Shown here piece by piece: positions 12,294 to 24,037 of a DNA stretch of 64,000 nt (positions are counted from its first letter, which is position 1; every line of letters begins with the position of its first letter). Made by a program: the position numbers and the translations under genes. The notes under the pieces were generated by a model that made no database searches, was not told where the DNA came from, and saw only the letters and a program-made list of their open reading frames with translations. Origin of the DNA: Clavelina lepadiformis (lineage: Eukaryota; Chordata; Ascidiacea; Aplousobranchia; Clavelinidae); the NCBI RefSeq assembly GCF_947623445.1, contig NC_135246.1:14553856-14617855 (forward strand), in the 5' to 3' direction.

Positions 12294-14805
12294 GTTTCAA
12301 GCATGTAGCTAAACTATAGTGTAACCCCTACATCCACTATTTCCCTGAATAAGATGCAGAAAAAAATTAAATGGATACAGAGGTTATGTGACAGATTTTT
12401 TTGTTCTATTGTAACATTGCATTGCTGGTAACATCATGCTGAGTTAGTAACCATATCTAAAATTGAAGTTTATGAAGCTGCACCCACTAAACTAATAGAA
12501 AAGTGCTAGGTCCTAATTTTCTATACATGTAAGCCACGGGGATAAACTTGATGGAAAATGTTGACCTTAAACAGAATCGATTGCTTTCTATACTCAATGA
12601 CTAAAATTTTGAATTAGGTAGTAATATAATTATATAAAATTATCTTAATCATCAAACATCACATAATTCAAGCCCTCGACCACTATGCTATGTATAACTA
12701 TAAAGCATTAGCAATCCACACACATTACAGTTGTGTTCAACAAGTTCAAGTAAATAAACAAATGGATTAATATAATAAATATGGTACGATATATATATAT
12801 ACATTGGAAACTCGTTAACTCAAATTACTCAACGTTGCTTAGCTTAAAATTTCTGATAACTCAAAGCATCCTAACAGGTCCCGACTAAATACCAATATAG
12901 TAATTTTATTATTTATTACTATGATGCATACCAGAATCCGAAATCGGTCAGCAGTACTTATATATTGACTGATCCAAGATCCTGATATCTCCTATGCAAA
13001 TGCAAACCTATTCTACATGTTTGTCAGTGTGACATTCATAATGAAGAAGATGCTAAGTCACTTAGCTTCAACCTTGAATAATAATATCAGCTATTATACC
13101 AACTTCCATTGTGCTTACCCTAAGCGGTTTCTTTTGCAATTAGAACTTTTGCATGGCCAGATTATACAGAATTTTGTCAACAATGCTGTTTGTAGATAGC
13201 CGTTTGCATTAAGTAGGTTCCCCACCTATGATCTTACCCTTGAAGTTGAATCATGCAAAAAGATTAGCTTTAATTTGTATTAATTAAATTAAATGAATTA
13301 TCTGTAGCTTTAATTAGACGCATTACATATCGATATGGAAACTATATATATAAAGTGTTTTATGTTGTTTATAGATAATTGGAACAAAAGAATGTCATCA
13401 ATTACACGAATGACAATCACTTTTAGACCCTGTTATGATACGGTTATGATCTTGGACCAAAAAGTGACAAAAAACAAATATTACTGTGATAGTGTTGTGC
13501 CAAAAACGTTTTGACAGAAGCATTATAGTTTACTGTAAACAAGTAGTTAAGTCAGCATAAAGATAAGCCCCCTGCACATAGTTACACTTTCATATCTAAT
13601 TATGTTTCGTCAGGTCATTCATTTTAGACCAATAACAAGTTGGGTGATGGCTGTCTAAATTTCGTTATGGCCTGTTTCATGCTGTCAAATTCGAACAAGT
13701 TATTATTTCATCTACTAAGGGAGAAACTTTGTTTTCGGTCACATGTATAAAATTTTCAAAACTTCTGCATACTCAGAAGCAATAGCGTTCGGACTAAATA
13801 AGCCTATAATTAGCGGTTTAACCCTTGAAAATTCAGAGGTAACTTGTGGTGGTCTACCAAGACTGGGGCAACTTATCAAGCTTGGTTTCAGGTTCTTAGT
13901 ATATATATAACTAAAGTTTCATTTATTTCCTTTCATGTCTTCTAAGATTTAGACTTTCTTTTTATCTATAAGATATGTTTCCATTATAAACGACTTAATT
14001 TCCATCTATGTCCCTGGCGAAAAAACAAAAAGATCTATAAAACTGGACTCGCTAAGCAATGGATTGTAAACGAATACAATATTTACATAATTAAAAGGTG
14101 CCCTAATACTTGTACTTGACGAATATTGGCATAATTTTTTTTCATTATGTTCACTTAACTAATGGATTTTTTCAATTAATGGATAGCTGTTATACAACTG
14201 TTGTTAGTATTAGTTATATATTGCATCTGTTGGTTTAGACTGCCTCAATCGATTTTTACTTGACAATGTGAAAATTTTTTTTTTACAAGGAATTCGTTGC
14301 ACCAATTTTTGGGACAAAAAAGAATGGACCTTTTAAAGAAGACAATTTCTTGTAATTTCTTTAATTGTTTTAAGTAAAATTTTTGGCTAAAAGCTTCAGA
14401 TTTTCTATGAAGTTACTTCCTCGAAAGAAAGTTTTTGCCGTTTTGATCTAGTGTTCGAAGTGTAATTATGTACTTCATGACTTGGACAGTTTAACTTCTG
14501 CGCACTCAATTTTTAATTGATCAAGAAATTGAATTTGTCAAACTGCGTACATTACTATGTAATTGTGCAGGCACACCTGCACTTGTCGTTTTTGGTTGTT
14601 TGGGTTTGGTACAAACAAGATCTTGCTAAAAACGGCCACAATCCGCAGTCTGGCCCAGTGCCAATGCACGTCCTCGCAAGACTCCTGTGTATGCTTCATT
14701 TAATTCAGTCAGGATAGGCCAAAGATCTAACAAAGTATAAACATCATGTCAAAAGAAAGTGTGGCATATAGACTTGGCGGATCTAGTGCACAACCCTATG
14801 ATGCA

Positions 14806-14890
14806 TTTATATACTAGGTCCCTGTTATCCAAAATGTGACGTCATTTGGTTGTGTACTTCTGCAATTGATCCACCTAGGCTACCAGAATT
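14806..14890. repeat. Dispersed repeat with a CRE-like palindrome, copy 1
   Basis: This stretch aligns by eye with 46243-46330: both carry ATACTAG followed by CC or TCC, then a TGACGTCAT CRE-type palindrome, then TAGTTG/TGGTTG and a second TTGATCC/TTAGACC-like block. Part of the same unit recurs near 45735-45780. Probably a degraded transposon family. Confidence 0.45.
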
Positions 14891-15455
14891 TCACTTTTAA
14901 ATGGGTGATAGGTCAATTGCTTGCATTGAGTTCAATATATCGTACGTCCAGATTGGAAAGTTTACTGTTGTTGGGTGAGAAATACCTGCGCAACCCAGTA
15001 TGGAATGTAAGTTTTTTGCGCACCAGAGAGCAAAATTTTCAAAGATTGGTGTGCACCAGTAGGCATCCGGAAGTGTGTACCGGTATGCGCGAGTATGCAC
15101 CAGATGTCGTTGTTTGGGAATTGCTTGTAATGATGTGTGCACCGAAGTAGCTTTTTGACCTAGTTTGTTCACCAGAAAGATATGTTGTGCACTGTACATG
15201 TCCGCTAACTAACATAGGCTTATACCCGTATACTATATGCGTTAATGCACTAACGTGAAACTGGTCTAGGCTAACACTAACGGTCTTCCGGTAAGGTAGG
15301 CTAATAATGTTTTTATCTAGGCTATCCGATTTTTAATCGTTTATTTCTTTTTTGCAATAGAATCTGGGGCAGATGACTGTCAGGTCTTTTCGCTGTCCCA
15401 CACCAATTAGTTGTGTTATGATAATTTTTGGTTTGTTGTTGTATGGTGAAATAAA

Positions 15456-15473
15456 CTCTCTCTCTCTCTCTCT
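15456..15473. repeat. (CT)9 microsatellite
   Basis: Perfect CT run preceded by AATAAA, which could be the tail of an old retroposon. Confidence 0.9.
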
Positions 15474-15990
15474 TTTACTTCATAATAAACCTAGTCTATA
15501 CCAACGCAAAAACTGTTAAAATTAAGGTAAAAGAGTAGGAGCAACCCAAACAAATATAGGCCTAGTTGCCTAGCCCGTAAGTGCTAACCAAACAAGCCCG
15601 CGTTTATCGTATCCAAGCACCTTCATAGTTCACACCGTGGCTTATTCCAAAATCCCCTCCATTTTAAACCGCTACATTTAAAGAATAAGTTTGTCAATGC
15701 GTCACATCATAGCAAAAAAATCTTTTTTGTTATAAAGTTACCTTATCGACCATTTCATCTTTTAAACCAGGATATTCCTCTGCTCCCATAATTGTTATTC
15801 ATATTTAAAATTTATATTGCATTAGTTACAGTAGTTAAAATAAATTAACTTCGTTTTTACTTAGAGTTAAAGTTTCAAGTGACATCATCGGCTAGACGTG
15901 ATGCCAAATTTCATTTGTTGTTGTTGCTGCCAAATTAGTTCGGGCATTGTGACGTAGAGATGTTGAATGACACCGCCACAAACTCATAAC

Positions 15991-16970
15991 TAGGGCCATT
16001 TTTATTTTGACCTAAAAAAAAATTTTTTTGACTTTATTTTTATCAAATTTTGACTTTATTTTGACCTAACGAAATTGCTTATTTGTAGAGGCCACAGTTC
16101 TTCCTCCAGTTACCCAAACATAATATTTTGTCGATTTCAGACCCAAACGTAATATTTTGTCGAAAAGTCAAGGTGTTTTATGGATTATAAAAAGTGCGTC
16201 GTGTTTTTTGGCGATAGATTTAGGTAGCTTGTGTTATCTTGTGAAAAGGGCACTTTGCCTCGATTGTCTCCGCATGGTAAATTCTAATAAACAGCAAATT
16301 AAACAGGGAATGCTTGTTGTTGCTCCAATCCAGCTTGATGGCGTTTACTGTTCCTGTGGCTTTCAACAAAATACTTTTTATCGCACTTCACTATAACCTC
16401 GAAAAAATTGCACCTTAAATCACCCCCGGGAGTTGCATTAAATTCATCAGAAAAATCTCGACAAATCTGTCTAACTTTTGCTGAAGACAATTTAGCTTGC
16501 TTAGGCATTTTTGTATTACAGAATGTCAGTAGGCTATTCCTAAAATCCAAACTGTTGATCTTCGAAAATACTACGTTTATGAAGAGGAAGTGTTTTATAA
16601 GAATTACCGTATTTAAATACGTAACAATGAATAAACAATGGACAATTTGCGATAAAAGTTACTGCTGATCCAAGTGGGCATTGTGACTTACTTCCTGCTT
16701 TTATGGGTTAATATGGTTTAATTGTGTCGCAGTTCCTGATTTACAATGCTTTCACGAGGATTTTTACAAGAATTACTCTCAAGAAACACAAAAACTTTGT
16801 AAAAAGCCATATTTTGACAAATTTTGACTTTATTGAAAATTTTGACTTTATTTTGACCTATAAACTTCTTAGAAACAATCCCCTAGGTGCTTAAAGCAAC
16901 TTTATTCTTTGATTCGTGGTCAGACGAGGTCCTTAAACATTTTTGACTTTATTGACTTTTGCAGGCCCTA
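15991..16970. mobile_element. hAT element (Ac-like target site) with decayed zinc-finger coding remnant
   Basis: Flanked by perfect 8-bp duplications CTCATAAC (15983-15990 and 16971-16978). Element termini are TAGGGCC and its complement GGCCCTA. The duplication fits the nTnnnnAn pattern of Ac-type hAT elements. Near both ends the motif TTTTGACTTTATTTTGACC recurs in several copies, unusually in direct rather than inverted orientation. On the minus strand 16299-16550 reads an intact frame with GGDLRCNFF, VKCDKKYFVESHRNSKRHQ: a BED/CGGBP1-like finger in which the expected second Cys of the CxxC pair is Phe. The transposase core is missing, so this is non-autonomous. Confidence 0.75.
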
Positions 16971-16978
16971 CTCATAAC

Positions 16979-19197
16979 TTAATGTTGGCAAAGACTTTTG
17001 AACACATTGCTTAAATCTCTTTGGTCTTGGTAACTTCAAAAATTGGTGTTATTTTCTGTAGATTCCAGAGGAATTTTGCCATTTCGGCAGATAACAGTCT
17101 GTCGTTAAAAAATAATGTCAAATATAGCAGTAGCCTACATAACTCCGTTTCAGTAAATTAAATAAGTCTGAATCATTTTAGAAATCTCAAAATATGCTCA
17201 TTCATCAAAAAATATGTGTGTCTATCGCAACTTGCACAAAAACAAACTCGGTGGCCGAGGTTAAAATAGTAACTCGGTAACCAGGGCTCTAGTTCAAGTT
17301 GTGGAACGATTTTCCTCAGTCTGAGGACAAAGATTCTGATACGATACCATACCATCCATTCAATTATTCTTCATGAGGCGATGGGGACAAAAACTTGGCT
17401 AGGTACGACAGTACTACGGGCAAATGTGCAAGAGGAAAAAAATGACAAAGCCAAAAAACTTAGCCCAAACATGCTTGAAAAAGCGACGAACGCAGCGTAT
17501 GTTGAAACCAGCACGGATACTAAACTAAAATACTTAAGAAAAGTTGGAATTTCTACTAGATATGTTTCAAAATGATTCGGATGCGTGAGAATACGAACAA
17601 CAGATTTCAATAATCCTGCAAATTCGAATCGAATCCGTTGATACATTTCGGTATGTCAAGGTGTAGGTGACGAGCAGAAAAGTCATGCTTAAACTTGTCA
17701 CCTTTGAAGGTGAGTGGAAGAAATCGCAGATTGTTAAGCATCTCGTGCAAAAACTGCATTACGAACTCGGAAATCGAATCATTAGAGTTTGAGATTGGCC
17801 GAGGCTCTAAAGAAAGTGGAAAATAGAGAGGATTGAATGAAGGTTGCAGCAAGATCTTTTCTGGTGCCCCTACGGTCTACTCTAGAGAAAATTGCGGGAA
17901 CGGTGAAGGAATTTAGCTCGTTTTCTATTCTAATATTGAATTACTAAAGCTTTAGCCATTTATTTGACCTTGTCTTAAAGGTCGGTCGGTCATAAGTAAT
18001 AATGTTTTGCTGCTGTTTTAGCATGAACCTGCTTAAAAGATTAAGTTTGTTAGAATAAGAAAAATGGTCGAAATTCGCGCATAATAGGCTGTTCAGATTC
18101 ATGAGCAACACATTAAATTCTTATGGCATAGGGCGTACCCTACCTTAATTCTAATCGTGGAATAATTCAAGTTACGTATTTAAATTCCTAATACTATTCC
18201 CAAAATTAGCCCCATCTTCCAAAATTATCCTCAAATAGCGATAATGCGGAACCCTTAAAAGTCTGTGATGGGAATAGGGTACCACTGGTATCAGAAAAAG
18301 TCAGAATGTAAGTCAAAAGTTACTCACAAAATGACACGGGATTTCTACGTCTACTATCTACGTAATAACAGTGAAAACTATTGTTAATACAGATTGTCAA
18401 CTAACAGGTTGTAACATTTACATACCAGTGATATTTCTATAGTATAGTAATGGTATACAAGGAAAGCATGTAACTGCGTATTATCATAATACCTTTAGCT
18501 ATTTCAACTAAATAAGATTTACAGTCTTATAAACGGCGGCTAGACTGGAAACCGGATAAGCAAAAAAGATTTGGGTCACTCGGATAACCTTGAGATCGCT
18601 ATTGTACTGTCTGCGATTGTGCAATGTATGATCAGCACCGTAAGATGCAGGTTTTTGTGCAGTAAACACGAATAAATTCAGTTTATCAAAGTACTTGACC
18701 AAAGCAGTGGCAGCACAACCACAAGCGTTGCATACTGACATTAAATGCACAATGTATTGCACGCATAATACAGTAACAGTAAGCATGTAGGCTTATGGCA
18801 AATATTTCACTACTATTACTGGAATATGGAAACACCATACATATATGCAAAACAGACAATTTTGAAATATATCAATGCTTGCAAAAAGTTACATATCATT
18901 AACATGATCTGGGCAGATTTAAAACGAATCTCAAAATAGAAAGCAAATTGATCAAACTGAATGACTGGGTGCTGACTTGTAAATTGTAAATTGATTTTTT
19001 AACCAAATTTAACAAAGAAATATTGTGATTATGTTACTAAAACTATCTTAGCAATAGGGTAGCCAAATTAACTAATGCTGATATGACTATGCAATAGCAA
19101 AACATTTTTTATATTCTACATGAGTAAAGGTGCACCACTTCAGACATAAAATTACAATCATTTAAAACAGTAATATATTCATTCTAGTATAATTAAA
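16979..19197. other. Intergenic, no gene recognised; possible tRNA-derived SINE head
   Basis: No multi-exon gene could be assembled. Overlapping short frames on both strands at 17371-17852 have no recognisable motif. Around 17247-17310 a tRNA-like segment is present (separate entry). The 3' UTR of VPS53 must lie just below 19198. Confidence 0.5.
17247..17310 (+). repeat. tRNA-derived SINE-like segment
   Basis: CTCGGTGGCCGAGG resembles a tRNA-Leu/Ser A-box region, and AGTTCAAGTT about 40 bases later resembles a B box with mismatches. No complete cloverleaf can be folded by eye, so it is a SINE head or tRNA relic and not a working tRNA gene. Confidence 0.3.
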
Positions 19198-21735
19198 TTA
19201 AAGTCTTTTCTTTATAAGCTTCTCCAGTTTTCTAATACGTGACGTTGACTCACTATCTCCAGTGATATTGGTTGCAATGGAAAAAGAACTAGATGTTCCT
19301 GCAGTTGGCATTTGTGTTTTAAATGCTTCAATTACGGCATTTTGTTCAATTTTCCTTAGCCCTTTCATGTCCAAGATCTTTTGAAAAGTGTCAATATCTG
19401 GGTCAACTAACAGCCTAATGCAGCTTGAAACGAAAGCTGCATTGGGTTCGTGAGGTGTCATTACCACCTTGAGAAGCATCTCAGCTTTAGTCATACCCTT
19501 TACCACTATTTTTGTGTAAGATGTTGGAGCTTTGCGTGAAACTTGAGAAGCAACTGATGGAAGTTCAAGAAGGACTGTTTTCAACGAATGTGTGTCGAGG
19601 AGAAGTTGCTCAGCTCCGACAGTTCCTATTGGTTTACACTTGTACAAAGCACTGATAAAGCGTGGAATAAAAGAGTTGACAAACTTTATGCAAAATTGAG
19701 TGAAATACTTCCGAGCGCTGGAAAGGCTTGCACGAACCAGAGGGACAGTTTGCTTTATGTGTGAGGTTATTGTATTCACATAAGAACTTTGATCACCAAC
19801 GTGTTCAAAATTGGTCCATGAAACCTTCGACATAGCTGTGAATGCTGGTTCGCATGCAGATTCCATATCTTGCACAAGTAACTGAATGCTGGTTGAAATC
19901 ACAGAGCTAAATGCTGCACGATCTTCACTGAGATCAATCCTTGATGCTAAGTTGTGGTCAACCTTTTCCTTCAGCTTTCCTTCAAGCTGCTGTGTTGTTT
20001 CAAGGCAGTAATCAGCAGTAGTTAGAATGGAGCAGGCAATGTTAAGATCAGCAGGGCTAAGACGACTGACTTCTGATGTTTCCTTTAGACTGGAAGTTGT
20101 TTCTTTCAGTAAATTTGTGACAGTAGAGAAAGTAATATTTCCACCTGTTAAGGAGACAGAAGTAGCGGATGATTTCGGAAGGTTGTTAGTTAGAATCTGA
20201 TTGGCATATTCACGAAGGTATTTCTGGAAAAGTGTGGCCAAAGCCAGCATTGGTTCTCCAGTGCTCAACTGTGAACATTGTACCATGCATTTCTTGTAAT
20301 ACACAAACAAGTCTGCACAGCTTCCGAGTACACCACCTTCATTATTTGCCCCACTAGAATGCATCTGCTCACGCTGAGCAGTAAAGTCTTCTTGAAATTT
20401 TCCAATTAGTTCTGACAGGTTTCGATCCTGTGATTCAACATAAATATATAAATATGGTTCAAAGCACTGAGAAATTAACCTCAGAAATGGGCTTTCTGGA
20501 TCTCTCTGTGCCTTCGATGTTGTTCCACTCTCTGTTTTTTCGTCTTCAGTATCTACGCCTTCCAAAAAAGGATTTCCTTCACCATTCTCTGTTTTAGTGC
20601 TGCCGTGTGGTTTGTTGTTAGTACTTGGGGAAATTTTCAGGGTGTTACCAGAAAGACGTTTGGCTAGCAGCTGTTCAAAGTTAGTAGTTCGTTGTATGGC
20701 AAAAAGCAAAAGTTTAACATCAATTTCCTTTGCTCTACGTTGCATTAAATTGCTGAGTTCTTTATTTGTGATTTGGCAAAATTCCACTGCAATTCTTTCA
20801 GAAACTTCCCATCTTTCTGGAAATATTTGGCCCAGTTTGTCCTCAAAATCCACTAGGATGCGTTTTATCCAGGCATACCTTCTATCTATTTTGTCAAGCC
20901 AGGCCACATCCTGGGATGAATCAAATAAAACAACATATTCTGAAAGTTGATTTTTAAGGAACTTAGTTAAGAGTTCACGCTTTACAGCAGGTTCCAAGAC
21001 ATCTGCAACTTCACATGACTCCCGCAAAATAGTGATGTTGAGACTGCCTTTCGGCCCAGTGCCAAATGCACTGTCAAATTCTGACAAAACAAGTTGGGTT
21101 AACTCCTGTTTCAAAGTGTCCACACGAGATGTAAGTTCTCGCACAGTGGGAATCGATTTGTATTTGGTGAAATGTTCCATTACATTAACAATCCCTTGCA
21201 AGAGACTAGCCGCTTCACCAAATTGACGTTTTCGTGTTAGATTCTGTAAAGTTTCCACACCACTCATTAACATGTGAAGGTGATTATGAGTAGTGATTGC
21301 CTGTGTCAAATTCCTTTTTGCTTGATCCAGCTGCTTTATATCTCTTGTAATCTCTTTCACCATTTGTTCAGATTGTTCGGCTCTGTCCTTGATGTTTTTG
21401 ATTTTAGCAAAAAGTTCTTGAATAGCAACGTGGGCCTCCTCTAGCGCCTGCTGGCCATCATTGCCAACTGTAGTTTGCCTTCGCACCGCTGTCTTTATTT
21501 CATTGTCAAGGTTGTCAATTTTGGTTTCAACAGAAGTAACCACTTCATCAATATTTGAAAGTGATTGTTCATTTGGAAAAAGTGTATTGATGTAGTTCAC
21601 AACGTTAAAATCTGCCTGCTCAAGTGGGTCATTGCTTGGAAAAACGGTGTTCAACACATCTTGAACCTCTTCAGGAAGTTCTAAAGCCCCTTCTATCGAA
21701 ACATCCAACTGGTTAGTTTCACTGTCAAGGTCCAT
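19198..21735 (-). CDS. VPS53: VPS53, GARP/EARP tethering complex subunit (intronless)
   Basis: A single uninterrupted frame of 845 codons, ATG at 21735. Close to vertebrate VPS53 along the whole length: the N-terminal segment around [20 protein letters not shown], the coiled coil around [16 protein letters not shown], the middle block [37 protein letters not shown], and the conserved C-terminus ending [16 protein letters not shown]53 joins VPS51, 52 and 54 (GARP) or VPS50 (EARP) to tether endosome-derived vesicles at the trans-Golgi or recycling endosomes. Length matches the family (about 830). Absence of introns is odd beside intron-rich neighbours. It lies 298 bp downstream of RECQL on the same strand; a good acceptor (TTTAACGTTGCAG) ends at 21800, 65 bp before the ATG, so the 5' UTR may be cis- or trans-spliced. 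Confidence 0.96.
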   Translation of the reverse strand: MDLDSETNQLDVSIEGALELPEEVQDVLNTVFPSNDPLEQADFNVVNYINTLFPNEQSLSNIDEVVTSVETKIDNLDNEIKTAVRRQTTVGNDGQQALEEAHVAIQELFAKIKNIKDRAEQSEQMVKEITRDIKQLDQAKRNLTQAITTHNHLHMLMSGVETLQNLTRKRQFGEAASLLQGIVNVMEHFTKYKSIPTVRELTSRVDTLKQELTQLVLSEFDSAFGTGPKGSLNITILRESCEVADVLEPAVKRELLTKFLKNQLSEYVVLFDSSQDVAWLDKIDRRYAWIKRILVDFEDKLGQIFPERWEVSERIAVEFCQITNKELSNLMQRRAKEIDVKLLLFAIQRTTNFEQLLAKRLSGNTLKISPSTNNKPHGSTKTENGEGNPFLEGVDTEDEKTESGTTSKAQRDPESPFLRLISQCFEPYLYIYVESQDRNLSELIGKFQEDFTAQREQMHSSGANNEGGVLGSCADLFVYYKKCMVQCSQLSTGEPMLALATLFQKYLREYANQILTNNLPKSSATSVSLTGGNITFSTVTNLLKETTSSLKETSEVSRLSPADLNIACSILTTADYCLETTQQLEGKLKEKVDHNLASRIDLSEDRAAFSSVISTSIQLLVQDMESACEPAFTAMSKVSWTNFEHVGDQSSYVNTITSHIKQTVPLVRASLSSARKYFTQFCIKFVNSFIPRFISALYKCKPIGTVGAEQLLLDTHSLKTVLLELPSVASQVSRKAPTSYTKIVVKGMTKAEMLLKVVMTPHEPNAAFVSSCIRLLVDPDIDTFQKILDMKGLRKIEQNAVIEAFKTQMPTAGTSSSFSIATNITGDSESTSRIRKLEKLIKKRL

Positions 21736-21927
21736 TGTATTTACAATAAAACCCTAAGTGTCAAATTACAGGTAATCAAATCACAACCTTTCATCGCATC
21801 TGCAACGTTAAAGACAAACATTAAAAATTAAAATAAATATAAAACTGGGAAGTGGAGCACTGAATGAAAATGCTTAAATCCAGAACAAAAATACCAGAGA
21901 ATTTAAAGCAATTTTTGCTACAATACA

Positions 21928-21942
21928 TTTATTAAATTTATT
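21928..21942 (-). terminator. Polyadenylation signals of RECQL
   Basis: Two AATAAA hexamers on the minus strand (21928-21933 and 21937-21942), 92-106 bp after the RECQL stop and about 190 bp before the VPS53 start. They argue that RECQL has its own 3' end even if the pair is transcribed together. Confidence 0.55.
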
Positions 21943-22033
21943 ACATTAATAGTTACACACAATAGAGTTCTTAGAAAGATAAAGAAGTTTTATACCAGGA
22001 TCTGAACCAATAATAATTGTTAGTCATAACAGG

Positions 22034-24037
22034 TCAATCACTGTCATCTATAACAATCGGCACATGTAAGCTTGTACTTGGAGCATGCCTTTTTAATAAT
22101 TTCGAAGGTTTATCATCTAATACAACAGATGATGTTGCCCCATTTCCAACACCAGACAAAGAAAGATTTGGTCTGGGTCGTTTTTTACAAGAGCTTTTAG
22201 TTGTTGATGTTCGTTTTTGCATGAATTCTGATAATGGCTGAGTGCTGTATACTTCCTTTAAATTTTTAGAGCCTTTTGCTGGCATATCTATCCGAACATT
22301 GGCCTGTGTCAAGTTTGACGATAAAGGGCCAGGTATCAAGTAACTTATGGTTGAATATGGTGTAAAATGGAAGTCCTCTTTCAAATAATTATTTAACAAC
22401 ATGTAAATAATAATTCTTTGAACAGATTCAGCATCCATAGCTTTTAAGGTTTTGTTAGAAGTTTTACATTTCCCACGTCCAGCAGCACCCTCAACAACTT
22501 TCAATCCTGTTACACGATTTCCATCACCTAAGCTTTCCGCTGTCTTTACAACATCTAAAATTGCACGGCAGTGTTCAGTGATGTCCAGATTACAAACATC
22601 ACCTGTAGCATTGCTCTGGCAAGCATCACACATTTGATTGCAAGTTACTGAATCCCATGATTCGCCAAAGTAATGTGCTAGCAAGTTACGCCGACATTTC
22701 TTAAGATTGTGACAATAGCTTATCATGTGACTTAACTTATCCAGGCCAGTCCTTTCAGTTAAAACCATGGAACTTTGTCGAAAGATGTCGGAAAATCCAA
22801 AATACAAAAGACATAGAGCATGCTGACCATCTCGGCCAGCTCTGCCTGATTCTTGATAGTAGTTTTCTGCACTCTTGCTTATTGAGTGATGAATTACAAA
22901 ACGAACGTCTGGTTTGTTTATACCCATGCCAAATGCAACGGTGGCACATATCACTTGTACACCGCCGTCAATCCACATTTTGTGAACCTTAGATTTGACA
23001 TCATTTGGCAAATAAGCATGATAGACTGCTGATTTGATACCAGACTTGTTTAGACTGCCACTGACCTCAGAGCAGTCTTTACGTGAAAAACAGTATACTA
23101 TACCAGACTTATTCATAAAATTTTCATTTATGACAGCGACCATATCAGCGATGGTTTCACTTTGAGTTTTTGGCTTCACACGAACTTTATAGAAGAGGTT
23201 GCTTCGATTCAGTTGGGTTTTAAACAACAATGCAAATGGAATATTTAACATCTTCTTAATGTCATTCACCACCTTTGAAGTAGCAGTAGCAGTCAGGCCC
23301 AAAATAGGTGTTTTCGGAAACTGCTTTTTCAGAATACCCAGGATTTTATAATCTGGTCGAAAGTCATTTCCCCATTGACTTGTACAGTGAACCTCATCAA
23401 TGGCGATTCTTGTTAAATTTCCTGCTTTGTAACACTTTTCAAGTTGAGCCATAAAGCGTTTGCTCTTAGAGATTTTTTCTGGAGTTACATAGAGTAGTTT
23501 AATCTTTGGTGCTTTAGATGTCATCGTTTGATAAACGCCTTTAACAACTTCTTTCGGCGTTTCTGCATTTAAAAGCACTGCTTCAATACCATATTTTTGT
23601 AAAGAAATTGTCTGATCTTCCATTAAAGATATTAATGGAGAAACAACGAGTGTTAATCCATGGGATACTATTGCTGGAAGTTGATAGCACAGACTTTTCC
23701 CACCACCTGTGGACATAATAAGAAGTACGTCACGATCACTTAGAGTTGCATTAATGGCTTCAAGCTGCTTTGCACGATAATCTTGTATTTGAAATACATT
23801 TTGCAGTTTGTCACGTAGCTTGTCACTCCACTCAAATTCCTCTGAGGACCACTGAGGGTCAGCAATGTTTCGTTCATTGCTTGAACACTGATGACGATCA
23901 ATTTCTGACTCCAGTAAAGCTTTTCGCTCTAGTAGCTCCTCTTGCTTTGCGAGCAAACTTTCAACTTCACGTTGAACTTTGCCAAGGAATTTTGTAATCT
24001 GCTTATGTTCCACTTGCAGTTCCTCTAAACTAGTCAT
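22034..24037 (-). CDS. RECQL: RecQ-like ATP-dependent DNA helicase Q1 (intronless)
   Basis: Single frame of 667 codons from ATG at 24037. The frame stays open a little further up, but that extension begins with GTG and follows a possible acceptor (CATGTTTAG). Order of parts: N-terminal coiled coil (about residues 5-50), Walker A STGGGKSLCYQ, DEVH box in RIAIDEVHCTSQWGNDFRPDY, GLTATAT, helicase motif VI region YYQESGRAGRDGQ, the zinc subdomain with Cys at CRRN, CNQMC and DAC, then a winged-helix region (YLKEDFHFTPYSTISYL). This matches RECQL/RECQ1 of about 649 residues, a 3'-5' helicase acting in replication-fork restart and branch migration. The C-terminus ends VPIVIDDSD, which looks like a SUMO-interacting motif. 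VPS53 follows downstream, and two AATAAA hexamers (21928-21942) lie between the genes. Confidence 0.96.
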   Translation of the reverse strand: MTSLEELQVEHKQITKFLGKVQREVESLLAKQEELLERKALLESEIDRHQCSSNERNIADPQWSSEEFEWSDKLRDKLQNVFQIQDYRAKQLEAINATLSDRDVLLIMSTGGGKSLCYQLPAIVSHGLTLVVSPLISLMEDQTISLQKYGIEAVLLNAETPKEVVKGVYQTMTSKAPKIKLLYVTPEKISKSKRFMAQLEKCYKAGNLTRIAIDEVHCTSQWGNDFRPDYKILGILKKQFPKTPILGLTATATSKVVNDIKKMLNIPFALLFKTQLNRSNLFYKVRVKPKTQSETIADMVAVINENFMNKSGIVYCFSRKDCSEVSGSLNKSGIKSAVYHAYLPNDVKSKVHKMWIDGGVQVICATVAFGMGINKPDVRFVIHHSISKSAENYYQESGRAGRDGQHALCLLYFGFSDIFRQSSMVLTERTGLDKLSHMISYCHNLKKCRRNLLAHYFGESWDSVTCNQMCDACQSNATGDVCNLDITEHCRAILDVVKTAESLGDGNRVTGLKVVEGAAGRGKCKTSNKTLKAMDAESVQRIIIYMLLNNYLKEDFHFTPYSTISYLIPGPLSSNLTQANVRIDMPAKGSKNLKEVYSTQPLSEFMQKRTSTTKSSCKKRPRPNLSLSGVGNGATSSVVLDDKPSKLLKRHAPSTSLHVPIVIDDSD

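Larger units (their letters stand above)
12294..15990. other. Intergenic, no gene recognised; microsatellite and dispersed repeat
   Basis: A+T-rich sequence with many short unrelated frames. It holds a dispersed repeat copy at about 14806-14890 and a (CT)9 run at 15456-15473. A weak 16-codon minus frame ends in a donor (15789 to 15742, starting MGAEEYPG). The region directly upstream of 12293 should contain the promoter of the short PPP2R3 isoform. Confidence 0.5.

Noticed and set aside
17371..17852. Overlapping frames on both strands (64, 91 and 81 codons)
   Set aside because: Possibly transposon-derived, but no recognisable domain, no inverted ends and no target duplication found.
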